Made by a program: the position numbers and the translations under genes. 64,000 nucleotides of DNA from Sandaracinus sp964481145 (GTDB lineage: Bacteria > Myxococcota_A > Polyangia > Polyangiales > Sandaracinaceae), in NCBI GenBank assembly GCA_964481145.1, contig CAYZTA010000027.1, positions 6,032 to 70,031 of the forward strand. The letters run 5' to 3'. The notes below the pieces were generated by a model. It did not search any database. It was not told the DNA's origin and saw only the letters and a list, made by a program, of their open reading frames with translations. Of the stretch, positions 35,474 through 47,243 are shown one piece after another (position 1 is the first letter of the stretch; each line of letters begins with the position of its first letter).

Positions 35474-37456
35474 ATGAGAAAGCCGGAACCGTTCGAGCGC
35501 GCGGGTGTCTTGCGAGATGTGCGTTTCCTCGTGGGTCTCATGCTTGCGTTCGGGCTCGTCTTCGCGCCCAAGATGGATGCGCAAGAGGCGGAGCCCAGCT
35601 CAGATCCCGAACTCGAGGCGTTCCGCAGAATGATCGATTCGGATCCGTTCGTGGGCGAAGGCGACGATCCTCTCGCGCGGGATGCGCGCGACGAGGAGAT
35701 GCGCACGATGCCGTTGCCGGACCCGCCCCGGATTTCACCCCAGGTAGGCGAGGTTCTGACGGCGATTCCCGGGATTCGAGAGACGCGCCATGTCATGCAC
35801 ATGACGCTTCGCGATGGGCTCGTGCTCGTGCACGAAGAGATGCATTTCGAAAGTCGAGCGCGGACCTCTGCGGAGGTGCGTTGTCGCCTTTCGATTCCCG
35901 AAGGCGCCGTGCTCTTCGGGACGGGCGCAGATGCCGAAACAATTCGTGATGAGCGTGGCTCGGCGATCGAGGTTCGTGCGACCCCCGTCGTGCCGCGCGG
36001 CGAAGCGCTGATCGTGCACGTGCATTGGGCGATGCGAACCCCCGTGCGCGGTGGCCAGATCAGATTCGTGCTTCCTCCGCGCGGAAACGATGCGCGCATC
36101 GTACCGATGGAGCTGTCGGTGCAAGCGGTCGATCTCGTGATGCCGATGGTCGATCGCCGTTGGATCGAATCACGACGAGAGCTGCGCTCGCCGAATGCTC
36201 CGATCGTGATCGAAGCGCTACTGCCAATGACAGCAGAGCTTTCTGCGAGCGGGTTCGTCGTCCCTTGCGATCGAGGTCGCTGTGCGCGTTTGCGTGTGGT
36301 TGCGCCGCGTCCCGAAATCGACGAAGGCGAGGTGGTCCTCGCGATCGATGCTTCGCCTTCGACGGTGGTATCGGCTCGCGGTCGCATCGCGCCTGCGGCG
36401 CGTGCGTTGCTCTCGGTCTTGCCGTCGAACACCCGAGTCCGGGTGGTGACGTTTGCCTCTCGTGCGCACGAGACGAGCCGTGGGTGGTCGCGTCCCGAAG
36501 AGATTTCGGAGGTGCCTCTCGAGGCTGCAGTAGAGGAGGAGCTCGGGTCTGCGACACGGTTCGAATCGCTCTGGCGCGTGGTGGAACCGTGGGCGGTGCG
36601 CGGTATGCGGCTCATCATCCTCGGCGATGGTGGGCTGACCGAGAGCGAAGCGTCCCGTGCGGCGTTCGAAGCCGCATCGCATGAGGGAGTTCTGATTCGG
36701 AGCATCAACGTCGCAGATCGTGCGACGACCACGCCGCTGCGCACGGCGATCGAGCGCACTTCGGGGGTCGCAATCGATGTGGGGATGGAAGCTGAGGAGG
36801 CCGCCTCTGGGCGAGAACGACAAGCGCTCATCGCGCGTCTCATGCCGACCCTGGCCACGACGTCTGTTCATCGCGCGAGCGTGCTTCTCGGATCGAGGCG
36901 GATCGCGCTGGGGGCTTTACGAAGTGGCGAGGAACATCTCTGGGAAGGCCTGCTCGAATCGAGAGAGCGCGCGGTCGTGGAGGTCGATGGAATCCAGCAT
37001 GGTACGCGCTCACCCGACTCTGAGCTCGGTGTGGCGATCCGTGCGCTCGCCCAGGCAGAGCCCATGCGACACGGCGCTGCACCAGAGCCACCCCCCTCGG
37101 GGTTACCACGAGAAACCTTGCTCTATTCGCTTCACCGGCGTGTGATGCCCGCCGCACGTGCGTGCTTTCGCGATGAGCGCGCAGGGCGTGTCGCGCATCG
37201 GGTGCGCGCCGTGATGCGTTTCGAGCTCGCAGATCGCGAGATGACGGCGACCGAAGTGGATGGTTCGATCAGCGACAGGTTGAGACGATGCTTGCTCACC
37301 GCGCTCGACCGAGTGGAGGTGCCAAGTTTTGTTGGAAGAGTGCGCGCCACTTGGCCTCTTTCCACCGAGGCTCGGATGGCGCCGCCGGTGCTCGAGCTAT
37401 GGCCTGATGTAGCGGATGACGTCGATCGCGTGATGTCGGTGCAGGTCGAGGACTGA
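35474..37456 (+). CDS. Secreted VIT-like/vWA domain protein
   Basis: 660 residues with a signal peptide (FLVGLMLAFGLVFA, cleavage near MDAQ). Residues ~100-230 resemble a VIT-type beta domain (LRDGLVLVHEEMHFESRART). A von Willebrand A domain follows at ~285-450 with an intact MIDAS (AIDASPSTV, DxSxS) and LIILGDGGLTES. The C-terminal ~110 residues begin with PRETLLYSLHRRVMPAARACFRDE, a motif resembling the AgmX/PglI C-terminal domain of myxobacteria. The start is uncertain; 35474 gives a sensible signal peptide. It is divergent from the SPFH gene (66 bp) and convergent with the ThrE gene. Confidence 0.8.
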   Translation: MRKPEPFERAGVLRDVRFLVGLMLAFGLVFAPKMDAQEAEPSSDPELEAFRRMIDSDPFVGEGDDPLARDARDEEMRTMPLPDPPRISPQVGEVLTAIPGIRETRHVMHMTLRDGLVLVHEEMHFESRARTSAEVRCRLSIPEGAVLFGTGADAETIRDERGSAIEVRATPVVPRGEALIVHVHWAMRTPVRGGQIRFVLPPRGNDARIVPMELSVQAVDLVMPMVDRRWIESRRELRSPNAPIVIEALLPMTAELSASGFVVPCDRGRCARLRVVAPRPEIDEGEVVLAIDASPSTVVSARGRIAPAARALLSVLPSNTRVRVVTFASRAHETSRGWSRPEEISEVPLEAAVEEELGSATRFESLWRVVEPWAVRGMRLIILGDGGLTESEASRAAFEAASHEGVLIRSINVADRATTTPLRTAIERTSGVAIDVGMEAEEAASGRERQALIARLMPTLATTSVHRASVLLGSRRIALGALRSGEEHLWEGLLESRERAVVEVDGIQHGTRSPDSELGVAIRALAQAEPMRHGAAPEPPPSGLPRETLLYSLHRRVMPAARACFRDERAGRVAHRVRAVMRFELADREMTATEVDGSISDRLRRCLLTALDRVEVPSFVGRVRATWPLSTEARMAPPVLELWPDVADDVDRVMSVQVED

Positions 37457-37460
37457 TTCA

Positions 37461-38762
37461 TCACAGAGCTTTGCGAGGTGGAACGGCGGCCGTTGCGACG
37501 AGGAGCCCCGCCGCGAGTGCCGTGGCGACGAGCACCATTCGGAAGCCGGTTTGAACTGCGTTCACGACATCGTTTTCCAAGAGCGAGCTCACCGAAAGGA
37601 ATCCGATGCTCCCTGGCACGAGGAAGAGCGTTCCTGGAACCAACATCAAGCTCACGGGCCGATCGCGCCATCGTGCGAAGGCATGTGAACAGCTGGCGAC
37701 CGCGAGAGCGCCGACGAACGCACCGAGCTCGGGTCCGAGCGAGCGCGCGCCGATTTGTGAACCGCCAAATGCGACGAGCACCGCGAGCAGCACCCAACGG
37801 GCATCGCTCGGCTTGGCGCGTAGGAGGATCGTGTATCCGAGGGCCGACACGAAGGGCGCGAAGAACACGGTCCAGTTCGCTTCGGGCGAGGCAGGTGGTG
37901 AAGCGGAGATGGACAACATCGTGGCGACGGCGTGTCCGAGCGCGACTCCGAAGCCGAGCTGAAGGAAGGTCACGCTGCCTCCCATGAGGCGCGCGGTGCC
38001 CGATGCGAGGTGGGCTGTCGCGAGCTCGGTGATCGCCGTCGTCACGGTGAACCCTGGGAGCAACACGATGATCGCAGAGAGCAGCAACACGGGCGGGTGC
38101 ACGGGCAAGCCCTGCCAGACGAGAAGGGAGGTGATGAGCGAGATCGCAAATGCGGCGAGCGTCGGTAAGAGGCGTGCGATCGCGAAGACCCGATGGGCAC
38201 TCGCTTCGAGCAGGCCCACGCTCAAGCCGAGCACGCCTGCGAGTGGCAAGTCGATGAATCCTCCTCCGAGGAGCGCGGCGCTGACCGTCGAGATCAAGCC
38301 GAATCCGAAGGGTCGCAGCACGTGAGAACCACGCGCTGGCCGTGCGCGGATCGCATCCACGCGTCTTGCTGCGTCTCCCGGGGAGAGCTCTTTGCGCTCG
38401 ACCCGTCCGACGAGATCGTGCAGCGCCGATAGCTTTTCGAGATCGATCGTTCCTGGTTCCACGCGCACGACCCGAGTGCGCACATGTTCTGGGCTGGCGG
38501 CACCTTGATTCGAGAGCGTCACGATGAGCGCCGTGGGAAGACAGAAGACATCGATGCAGAGATCGAGCGTCGCCGCCAGGCGGAAGAGCGCCTCCTCTAC
38601 ACGTTGAGACGACATGCCGTATTCGAGCAATGCGCGCGCGAGGCTCAACGCGAGCGCGAGCGATGCATCGAGTCCTTCGCCGTCGCGCTCGTGATTGGCG
38701 ACATCCCGCACGAGCGCATCGAGACTCGCATCATCGCGCAGCACCCGCGCTGCTTGCATCAT
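37461..38762 (-). CDS. ThrE/DUF1212 family threonine/serine exporter
   Basis: 433 residues. The N-terminal soluble half (LARALLEYGMSSQRVEEALFRLAATLDL) is the ThrE amidase-like domain; about ten membrane segments follow, including VLLLSAIIVLLPGFTVTTAITELA and PGTLFLVPGSIGFLSV, matching the ThrE and ThrE_2 domains fused in one chain. The family exports threonine and serine. The ATG at 38762 is preferred over a GTG at 38774. It converges with the vWA gene with a 4-bp gap and diverges from the acyl-CoA ligase. Confidence 0.92.
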   Translation of the reverse strand: MMQAARVLRDDASLDALVRDVANHERDGEGLDASLALALSLARALLEYGMSSQRVEEALFRLAATLDLCIDVFCLPTALIVTLSNQGAASPEHVRTRVVRVEPGTIDLEKLSALHDLVGRVERKELSPGDAARRVDAIRARPARGSHVLRPFGFGLISTVSAALLGGGFIDLPLAGVLGLSVGLLEASAHRVFAIARLLPTLAAFAISLITSLLVWQGLPVHPPVLLLSAIIVLLPGFTVTTAITELATAHLASGTARLMGGSVTFLQLGFGVALGHAVATMLSISASPPASPEANWTVFFAPFVSALGYTILLRAKPSDARWVLLAVLVAFGGSQIGARSLGPELGAFVGALAVASCSHAFARWRDRPVSLMLVPGTLFLVPGSIGFLSVSSLLENDVVNAVQTGFRMVLVATALAAGLLVATAAVPPRKAL

Positions 38763-38935
38763 CCAGAGGTCCACTTTTGGGACAGGATCCTGGTCTCTAA
38801 TGGCTCGAAATCACAGAGAGTTTTCGTGATACCCGCGCGATCTATGAAAACACCTCGCTTTTTATACACCGGGAATGCGCCCCCTCACGTCTCTACTTTC
38901 ACGTTTGGCACAGGGCTGTTACCTTCCCGAGCTCC

Positions 38936-40777
<1,842 letters not shown>

Positions 40778-40806
40778 CGGTCGTTCGGGCGTTATGCTTC
40801 GCCCTC

Positions 40807-41973
40807 ATGGGCGATCGTATTCTCGATGTCGTGATCTTTGGGGCCACGGGCTTTACAGGAGGGCTCGTGGCCGAATATTTTGCGCGCCACGCGCCGGATG
40901 GGACGCGTTGGGCGCTCGCAGGGCGCGATCGAGGAAAGCTCTCCGCGCTTCGTGAGCGGCTCGGTGGTGAGCGTTGTCCCCCGCGAGACGACATCTTCGC
41001 GGATGTGTCGGACAGTGGTTCGCTCGTTCGGATGGCGCGTGCGGCGCGCGTCGTGCTTTCGACAGTGGGCCCCTACGCTTTGTTCGGTAGGCCTGTCGTA
41101 GAAGCGGCGATCGAAGGCGGCGCAGATTATGTCGACATCACCGGCGAGCCGGCGTTCGTTCACGAGGTGATCGCTCGATGTGATGCGCGCGCCCGCGAGC
41201 GCGGGGTTCGTATCGTGAACTGTTGTGGGTTCGACAGCATCCCGCATGACCTCGGCGCGCACTTCACCGCGTTGCAGCTGCCGCACGATGTGCCGATGTC
41301 GATCGAGGCCTACGTGCGCTCTCATGCGCGCATGTCGGGAGGGACATGGCATAGCGCGATCCATGCGATGGCGGGCTTACGTCGTGCGCGCAACCCCAAG
41401 GGCGTTCGTCGCACTTCGAGCGAAGGCCGCAGGGTGCGCGGGCTGCCGCAGCGCATTCACTACTCGAAAGACATTGAGGCGTGGGCCGTGCCTCTGCCCA
41501 CCATCGACCCGGAGGTCGTCCTTCGGAGCGCGCGCGAACTCGACGTGTTCGGCCCCGATTTCCGTTACGGACATTACGCACGCATGAAGGCAATGCGCTC
41601 TGTGGCGCTCGGTGTCGCGGGGGTGGGTGCGGTCGCGTTGCTCGCACAAACGAAACCGACGCGCGCGCTTCTCGAGAAAATTCGCGTACAGGGCGAGGGC
41701 CCGAGCGCCGAGCAGCGAAAGAAGAGTTGGTTCGAGGTCACGTTCGTTGGCAAGACCGACCATCATCGAGTGATCACGACGGTCAGCGGAGGAGATCCCG
41801 GATACGACGAGACATCGAAGATGATCTCGGAGTCCGCTCTTTGTTTGGTTCATGATCGCGACGCGCTTCCAGCACGGGCAGGCGTGCTGACGACGGCTGT
41901 GGCCATGGGAACGCATTTACGAAAGCGCCTCGAGAGGGCGGGGATCCGTTTCGTTGTGAAGGAGCAATCATGA
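40807..41973 (+). CDS. Saccharopine dehydrogenase-like / trans-acting enoyl reductase family oxidoreductase
   Basis: 388 residues. The N-terminal Rossmann motif is VVIFGATGFTGGLVAEYFA; STVGPYALFGRPVVEAAIEGGADYVDITGE and IVNCCGFDSIPHDLGA are hallmarks of the family that includes mycobacterial Rv2449c/Rv2953 trans-acting enoyl reductase, which acts on lipid chains. A hydrophobic stretch (SVALGVAGVGAVALLAQ) may touch the membrane. It follows the acyl-CoA ligase and its stop overlaps the next start (ATGA), so a lipid-modifying role is likely. The substrate is unknown. Confidence 0.87.
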   Translation: MGDRILDVVIFGATGFTGGLVAEYFARHAPDGTRWALAGRDRGKLSALRERLGGERCPPRDDIFADVSDSGSLVRMARAARVVLSTVGPYALFGRPVVEAAIEGGADYVDITGEPAFVHEVIARCDARARERGVRIVNCCGFDSIPHDLGAHFTALQLPHDVPMSIEAYVRSHARMSGGTWHSAIHAMAGLRRARNPKGVRRTSSEGRRVRGLPQRIHYSKDIEAWAVPLPTIDPEVVLRSARELDVFGPDFRYGHYARMKAMRSVALGVAGVGAVALLAQTKPTRALLEKIRVQGEGPSAEQRKKSWFEVTFVGKTDHHRVITTVSGGDPGYDETSKMISESALCLVHDRDALPARAGVLTTAVAMGTHLRKRLERAGIRFVVKEQS

Positions 41974-43832
41974 AGCCGTGGTGGCTTCTCATCTTGGCGT
42001 GTGGTTCGATGCCATCGATTCTTCACGCACAGGAGATTCCACGCCGCATCGAGATCCACTTCACACCCACGGCGCGCGCTCAACTGGCGATATGGATCGA
42101 GAGCCACGACGGAACGATCGTGGAGACGCTGGGCTTGACCGATGCGGTGGCGTACCGCGGGATCGGCAATCGCCCCGGCGCTTTGCAGATGAATAGTGGA
42201 TGGCATTGGCCTTATGGCCGCCGTGAAGGTGTGTTGCCCGTGTGGGCACATCGCCGCGCTGCGATGAGGGGCACGAGGTTCGAGCGGGTGATCTTCGCAG
42301 GACGCGTCTCGGAAGGACATGCCTCGAGCGCGGGGTCGCCCAGTGAAATCATCAATACACGAGATGACTATTATTGCTTGTCATTTCGCGAAGGGGACGA
42401 AGCGCTCGACACGATGACGTGCGCGTCGGTCTTCATGAGCAACAAAGGTCGCTATCTCACGGACGAAGATGTCATGCAGGCGTACGCCGAGCCGTTCGAG
42501 GAGATCGGCGGCGCTTCGAGGATGCGTCCTCTCCCGCTCGGATCGCTCTATCCGCCGCGGCAGGACTTGGGTGATTGCACATCGTGTCCGGATCATGCGG
42601 ATGTGAGTCGATACGTTCGTGACACGCGCATCGTGATGCCCGAGCTCGATGCGGTGACGATGGCCACACCTCCAGGCGAGGCGCCATTCACGTGGGTCAT
42701 CGATGTTCCGGAGGCTTGGCCGGATGGTGAATACACGGTTTTCGTCGAAGCCAACACCGAAGGCGATCATGCGCCCGGTTGGGATTCGAGTGTGTACCCG
42801 ACACCGCAGACGCCCATGGGCAAGTGGGATGGATGGGCGATTGGTTACGGCTATCCATATCGTGGTCAGCCTTCGGTCGTGTATGCGACGAGTGTGTCGC
42901 TCGACGCGAATGGAGGAGAATTCGAGTCGAGTGACCCCATTGGATACGGGGATTTGCATGGATTTTCGGGCGAGCTCCACGCGATGGATGCAACCATTCG
43001 AAATGATCCGAATGGCGCCCAGGGGAGCGGCGCGGATCGATTGAGAGCGGGGAGTGGTGGCGTGCGGCTTCGGGTGGTGGTGCCACCGACGAATCTCTGT
43101 GAGCAACCGGACGCGCCGCCCGAGTGTGGAGATGAATGCAGTGCCGCCCGACCTTGTGTAGCGCCGCTGCTTTGCGGACCAGAAAACACCTGTCTCGGGC
43201 AATGCGATGTGCCGATGCGGCCGCAGGCGCCAGCCGAGTTCGTGGTGGAGACGCACATGGACAAGAGCCGATCGCATGTCTGGGCGCATTTGCGCTTCGT
43301 CGTGCCTTCGAGTTCGCGCACCATACAACGTTATGAAGTGCGGGTGTCTCGGGAGCCGATCACGGATGAATCCTCGTTTCTCGCGGGGCGACCGGCGCGT
43401 GCGGCGAGCTTCGATGACATCGCGTTGACCATTCCTGTGGGTGGTGAAATTGGCAGTGAAGTGGTGACCGACTTGGGCGGGCTTGCACCCGAGACGCACT
43501 ATTGGATCGGCATCCGAGCCGTCGACGAGTGCAACGCGGCGGGAGAGGCGGCCGCATCCCAGTTCGTGACGACGCGCATCAATTTCACCACGGTGTCACC
43601 GTGTTTCGTCGCGACGGCCGCCTATGGAAGTGCGCTCGATCCAAGAATTCACGCGTTGCGTCGGTTTCGTGATCGTCATTTGCGCACGAATGCCGTGGGG
43701 CGCGGGCTCGTCGATGCATACTACGAATGGGGTCCGTACGCGGCGGAGTGGATCCGGCAAGGCGAATGGCGTCGTGCAATGGCGCGCGCGTTTCTCATGC
43801 CGATGGTCGTCTTCGCAGAAACCGTCGATTGA
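41970..43832 (+). CDS. Secreted protein with fibronectin III-like and CFI-box C-terminal domains
   Basis: 620 residues with a signal peptide (WWLLILACGSMPSILHA). The N-terminal ~380 residues are an uncharacterised beta-rich domain. A Cys cluster (CEQPDAPPECGDECSAARPC) and a fibronectin-type domain at ~425-525 (PEFVVETHMDK region to ETHYWIGIRAVDECNAAG) follow. The end has CFVATAAYGSALDPRIHALRR, the CFI-box C-terminal signature, with RFRDRHLRTNAVGRGLVDAYYE. It starts within the stop of the reductase gene (4-bp overlap). Its place in a lipid cluster hints that the C-terminus is processed or lipid modified, but that is only inference. Confidence 0.82.
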   Translation: MKPWWLLILACGSMPSILHAQEIPRRIEIHFTPTARAQLAIWIESHDGTIVETLGLTDAVAYRGIGNRPGALQMNSGWHWPYGRREGVLPVWAHRRAAMRGTRFERVIFAGRVSEGHASSAGSPSEIINTRDDYYCLSFREGDEALDTMTCASVFMSNKGRYLTDEDVMQAYAEPFEEIGGASRMRPLPLGSLYPPRQDLGDCTSCPDHADVSRYVRDTRIVMPELDAVTMATPPGEAPFTWVIDVPEAWPDGEYTVFVEANTEGDHAPGWDSSVYPTPQTPMGKWDGWAIGYGYPYRGQPSVVYATSVSLDANGGEFESSDPIGYGDLHGFSGELHAMDATIRNDPNGAQGSGADRLRAGSGGVRLRVVVPPTNLCEQPDAPPECGDECSAARPCVAPLLCGPENTCLGQCDVPMRPQAPAEFVVETHMDKSRSHVWAHLRFVVPSSSRTIQRYEVRVSREPITDESSFLAGRPARAASFDDIALTIPVGGEIGSEVVTDLGGLAPETHYWIGIRAVDECNAAGEAAASQFVTTRINFTTVSPCFVATAAYGSALDPRIHALRRFRDRHLRTNAVGRGLVDAYYEWGPYAAEWIRQGEWRRAMARAFLMPMVVFAETVD

Positions 43833-43918
43833 GATCTCGAGGGTTCGCCTTTGTCCAATCTTGCTCCATGGATCGGAAGGGGCGATATGCACAAAAGAGA
43901 AAATGGGGCTAAGGATCG

Positions 43919-43941
43919 TCCGCGGGAACGGAATCCGCGGA
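43919..43941. promoter_or_regulatory. Inverted repeat upstream of acyltransferase gene
   Basis: Arms TCCGCGG (43919-43925) and CCGCGGA (43935-43941) are separated by nine bases, ~56 bp before the ATG at 43997. Each half contains the 6-bp palindrome CCGCGG. It could be an operator for the following genes or a leader hairpin. Confidence 0.4.
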
Positions 43942-43996
43942 GCATGATCCAGTTTGGAATCGCGACGAATCGCTCGAAGCTGTGGGGCGAGCATCC

Positions 43997-45052
43997 ATGA
44001 TGCGATACGACGTCGACTCTATCGACAACCGTGACCGCCACGCCATCGAACGTGCGGTGGGGCTGCTCGAGCCGATCTTGTCCAAGTTCTTTGCTCCCGA
44101 AGTGAAGGGGCTCGAACGTATCCCCGAGGGGCCGGGGCTTTATGTCGCCAACCACAATGGCGGCGTCCTTTTCCCCGAAGCCTACGTGCTCGGAACCCGC
44201 GTCTATCGATCCTGCGGCCTCGAAGATCTACCGTATGTGCTCGCGCACGACATGGCCGTTCGAGTGCCCATCGTCAATCAGCTCTTCGTACCGCTCGGAG
44301 GCGTGCGCGCCAGCCCAGAAAACGCGCACAAACTCTTCGCAGCGGAAAGAAAAGTGCTGGTGTTCCCAGGCGGTGATGTGGAAGCGCTGCGTCCATTTCG
44401 TGATCGCGACAAAATCGCGTTTGGAGATCGACGTGGATATGTGCGCCTCGCGATTCATGAAGGCGTCCCGATCATTCCTGCCGTGTCGGCAGGCGCGCAC
44501 TCAGGCCTGATCGTGCTCGATGATGGGGGCAACGTCGCGCGTTTTCTCGGGATCGATCGACTCTTGAGAGTGAAGGTGTTCCCCACCGTATTTTCCGTTC
44601 CTTGGGGGTTTACGGTGGGCTTTCCTCCGCCATACATCCCGCTCCCGACACAGATCTTCATGGAGCTGCTCGAGCCGATTCGTTTTTCGCGCTCGGGTCT
44701 CGCCGCCGCAAATGATCTCGAGTATGTCGAGCACTGCCATGCGCGCGTGGTCTTTCAAATGCAGGAAGCGCTCACGCGGCTGGCCCAAGAGCGCCGCTCG
44801 AACAAGCGCAAGAGACACCTCGCCTATCTCGATGAACTCCAGAGCACGCTCGGGTTGAACGATCGGTTTCGCGATGTACTCGAGGAGATCGCTGTGGCGA
44901 CGCACCTCACGCCTTCCGCCCAAGCGGAAGCGAGACCGTCGAGAGCCGGCGACCGAGTCACGATCGAACTTCGACCTCGAAGCGAGCGCACGCACACCCA
45001 ACGGAGCCGCGCGACATCGCCTCGAACGAAGTCGACGCAATCTTCCCCATGA
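43997..45052 (+). CDS. 1-acylglycerol/diacylglycerol-type acyltransferase (LPLAT superfamily)
   Basis: 351 residues. The acyltransferase block has GLYVANHNGGVLFPEA (motif I, His-based, but lacking the usual Asp four or more residues on; Glu at +8), VPLGGVRASPENA (motif II), LVFPGGDVEALRPF (motif III) and GVPIIPAVSAGAH (motif IV). This ordering matches the LPLAT/MGAT-like acyltransferases of actinobacteria and myxobacteria that acylate glycerolipids. The C-terminal 50 residues are basic and low complexity. It is 13 bp from the next gene. The specific acceptor is unknown. Confidence 0.85.
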   Translation: MMRYDVDSIDNRDRHAIERAVGLLEPILSKFFAPEVKGLERIPEGPGLYVANHNGGVLFPEAYVLGTRVYRSCGLEDLPYVLAHDMAVRVPIVNQLFVPLGGVRASPENAHKLFAAERKVLVFPGGDVEALRPFRDRDKIAFGDRRGYVRLAIHEGVPIIPAVSAGAHSGLIVLDDGGNVARFLGIDRLLRVKVFPTVFSVPWGFTVGFPPPYIPLPTQIFMELLEPIRFSRSGLAAANDLEYVEHCHARVVFQMQEALTRLAQERRSNKRKRHLAYLDELQSTLGLNDRFRDVLEEIAVATHLTPSAQAEARPSRAGDRVTIELRPRSERTHTQRSRATSPRTKSTQSSP

Positions 45053-45064
45053 TCGATTCGCTCG

Positions 45065-46030
45065 ATGAGTGACGAGAGCTACGCTGCCGATCTCGCGATG
45101 ATTCGAGAAGCGAAGGAGCGCATCGCTCCTTTCGCGCATCGCACGCCGATCATGCGCTCGAGCACGATGGACGCGCTCTCGGGGCGCCAGCTCTTTTTCA
45201 AATGCGAACAGTTTCAACGCGTGGGCGCCTTCAAATTTCGCGGCGCGTGCAATGCCGTGATGCGGCTCGATGAACACACGGCTTCACGCGGAGTCGTCAC
45301 GCATTCGAGCGGAAACCATGGGCAAGCGCTCGCGCTTGCAGCACAACTGCGCGGGATTGCCGCGCACGTGGTCATGCCCGAGGGGGCGACCCCGATGAAG
45401 TCGGATGCAGTGTTCGGCTATGGTGCGCGCATCGTGTGGTGCGCGCCGAACCTTACGGCGCGTGAAGAGACCGCGGCGAGGCTCGTAGAGCGGACGGGCG
45501 CCACGCTCATTCCGCCTTACGATCATCCCGACGTGATTGCGGGCCAGGGTACGATCGCGCTCGAACTCGCGACGGACGTGCGCGAACTCGATGCGGTGAT
45601 CGTCCCCGTGGGAGGGGGTGGAATGGTGAGCGGCATCGCGCTCGCGATGCGTGAGCTCTCACCGAGGGTCCGCGTGATCGGCGCCGAGCCGCAAGGCGCG
45701 GACGACGCCGCGAGGAGCAAAGAGCTCGGAGTGCTCGTGCCACAAACGAATCCGAAGACGATCGCGGATGGGTTGCGCGCAGGTCTCGGTGTGCTCACGT
45801 GGCCGGTCGTCCGTGATGTGGTGGACCACATCATCACCATCCGTGAAGACGACATCGTGAACGCCATGCGGCTCGTCTTCGAACGAATGAAGCTCGTCAT
45901 CGAGCCGAGCGCGGCCGTCGCGGTCGCGGTCGCGATCTCACCCGAGCTGTCTCACGATCTACGCCGAGTTGCGGTCGTCCTCTCGGGAGGAAATGTCGAT
46001 TTGGAGAGGCTCCCCTGGATTCATCGATAA
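45065..46030 (+). CDS. Threonine dehydratase / serine racemase family PLP enzyme
   Basis: 321 residues, fold type II PLP enzyme. The Schiff-base Lys is in FKFRGACNA; SSGNHGQA binds the PLP phosphate region; VPVGGGGMVSG is the Gly loop; LSGGNVD ends the fold. Length and motifs match catabolic threonine ammonia-lyase, serine racemase or hydroxyaspartate ammonia-lyase; there is no ACT regulatory domain. It lies between the acyltransferase (12-bp gap) and tryptophan dioxygenase (97-bp gap). Confidence 0.92.
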   Translation: MSDESYAADLAMIREAKERIAPFAHRTPIMRSSTMDALSGRQLFFKCEQFQRVGAFKFRGACNAVMRLDEHTASRGVVTHSSGNHGQALALAAQLRGIAAHVVMPEGATPMKSDAVFGYGARIVWCAPNLTAREETAARLVERTGATLIPPYDHPDVIAGQGTIALELATDVRELDAVIVPVGGGGMVSGIALAMRELSPRVRVIGAEPQGADDAARSKELGVLVPQTNPKTIADGLRAGLGVLTWPVVRDVVDHIITIREDDIVNAMRLVFERMKLVIEPSAAVAVAVAISPELSHDLRRVAVVLSGGNVDLERLPWIHR

Positions 46031-46127
46031 CGCAGAATTTGCGCCTCTTCTCGATGATGTGAGTCATGTGAGTCCGCGAACGCAGGCGAGTGCATCGCGC
46101 CTCTGCGTGTGGCACGGTGGCGGCGCC

Positions 46128-47243
46128 ATGAGCCGCAAAGCGACGACGTACTGGGATTACATCAAGGTCGAAGAGATCACTGCACTGCAGGGTGGGCTCG
46201 AGCCGAACGATGCGGGCCTCGTCAATGACGAAGTGCTCTTCATCACCATTCACCAGATCGACGAGCTCTGGTTCAAGCTCGCACTTCGTGAGCTTGTGTC
46301 GGTGCGCAAGCTCTTCGCGCAAGAGCGTGTCCCCGAGCAATCGCTTGCGAGCGCGGTGCGAGGCCTGCGCCGTATGGAGCTCGTATTTCATCACGTCGCG
46401 GAGCACTTCGCGTTGATGGAGACGATGACCACGCGCGATTATCTCTCATTCCGAGACAAGCTCTCGCCCGCGAGCGGTTTCCAGTCGGCACAGCTCCGCG
46501 AGATTGAGGTGCTGATGGGTCTGCGAGATTCGGAGCGCATTCCACTCGGGCATGAGCGTGGATACATGCAAGCGCTTCGTGCGCCCGACGGCAGTGAATC
46601 CTCCGCTTATCGACGGGTGGAGGCGCGTCTTCGCGACCTGCCGACGCTGCGTGATGCGCTCGATGATTGGCTGTTCCGCACGCCGATCCAGGGCAGCACA
46701 CCCGACAAGCCCGGGGATGTCGAGCAGGTCAAAGCATTCATCGAGCGCTATCTCGAATCGCATGCGACCGAGGTCGCGCGGATGAAGCAGTTCGCCGTGC
46801 ACGATGCGCTCTCACCCGCCGATGTCGAACGCTTGGCGGCTCGTTACGAAAAAGAAAAGGAAGGCGCACGCGCATTTCTCGAAGCGCGCGACGTGCCCGA
46901 AGAATCGCGCTTCACGCGAAGTCGCATCCGCGCGGCGCTCCTCTTCATCGAAAGCTATCGCGAACTTCCGCTTCTCGCGTGGCCTCGCGAAGTCGTCGAT
47001 GCGCTCGTCGCGCTCGAGCAAGGCTTCGTCATCTTCCGTCAACGTCACGCGCGTATGGTCGAGCGCGTGATCGGCCGTCGCACGGGAACGGGGGGCTCTG
47101 CAGGCGTCGACTATATCGATCAAACCGCTCTTCGTTATCGCGTTTTCAACGACGTTTGGGCGGTGCGAACGCTCTTGATTCGCGAGCAGGCGCTCCCGCC
47201 GATCGGGAACCCAGACGCGTACGCGCTAGGCGTCGGCCAGTAA
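46128..47243 (+). CDS. kynA: Tryptophan 2,3-dioxygenase
   Basis: 371 residues. It oxidises tryptophan to N-formylkynurenine with heme iron. The N-terminal half has VNDEVLFITIHQIDELWFKL, TMTTRDYLSFRDKLSPASGFQSAQ, and the C-terminal heme region RHARMVERVIGRRTGTGGSAGVDYID, all diagnostic of TDO. The ATG at 46128 is preferred over the longer frame from 45969, which overlaps the PLP enzyme. No kynurenine formamidase or kynureninase is seen in the window, so the pathway may end here or continue elsewhere. Confidence 0.94.
   Translation: MSRKATTYWDYIKVEEITALQGGLEPNDAGLVNDEVLFITIHQIDELWFKLALRELVSVRKLFAQERVPEQSLASAVRGLRRMELVFHHVAEHFALMETMTTRDYLSFRDKLSPASGFQSAQLREIEVLMGLRDSERIPLGHERGYMQALRAPDGSESSAYRRVEARLRDLPTLRDALDDWLFRTPIQGSTPDKPGDVEQVKAFIERYLESHATEVARMKQFAVHDALSPADVERLAARYEKEKEGARAFLEARDVPEESRFTRSRIRAALLFIESYRELPLLAWPREVVDALVALEQGFVIFRQRHARMVERVIGRRTGTGGSAGVDYIDQTALRYRVFNDVWAVRTLLIREQALPPIGNPDAYALGVGQ

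Noticed and set aside
35446..36858. 470-residue minus-strand ORF
   Set aside because: Antisense to the vWA protein; Ser/Arg-rich with no domain.
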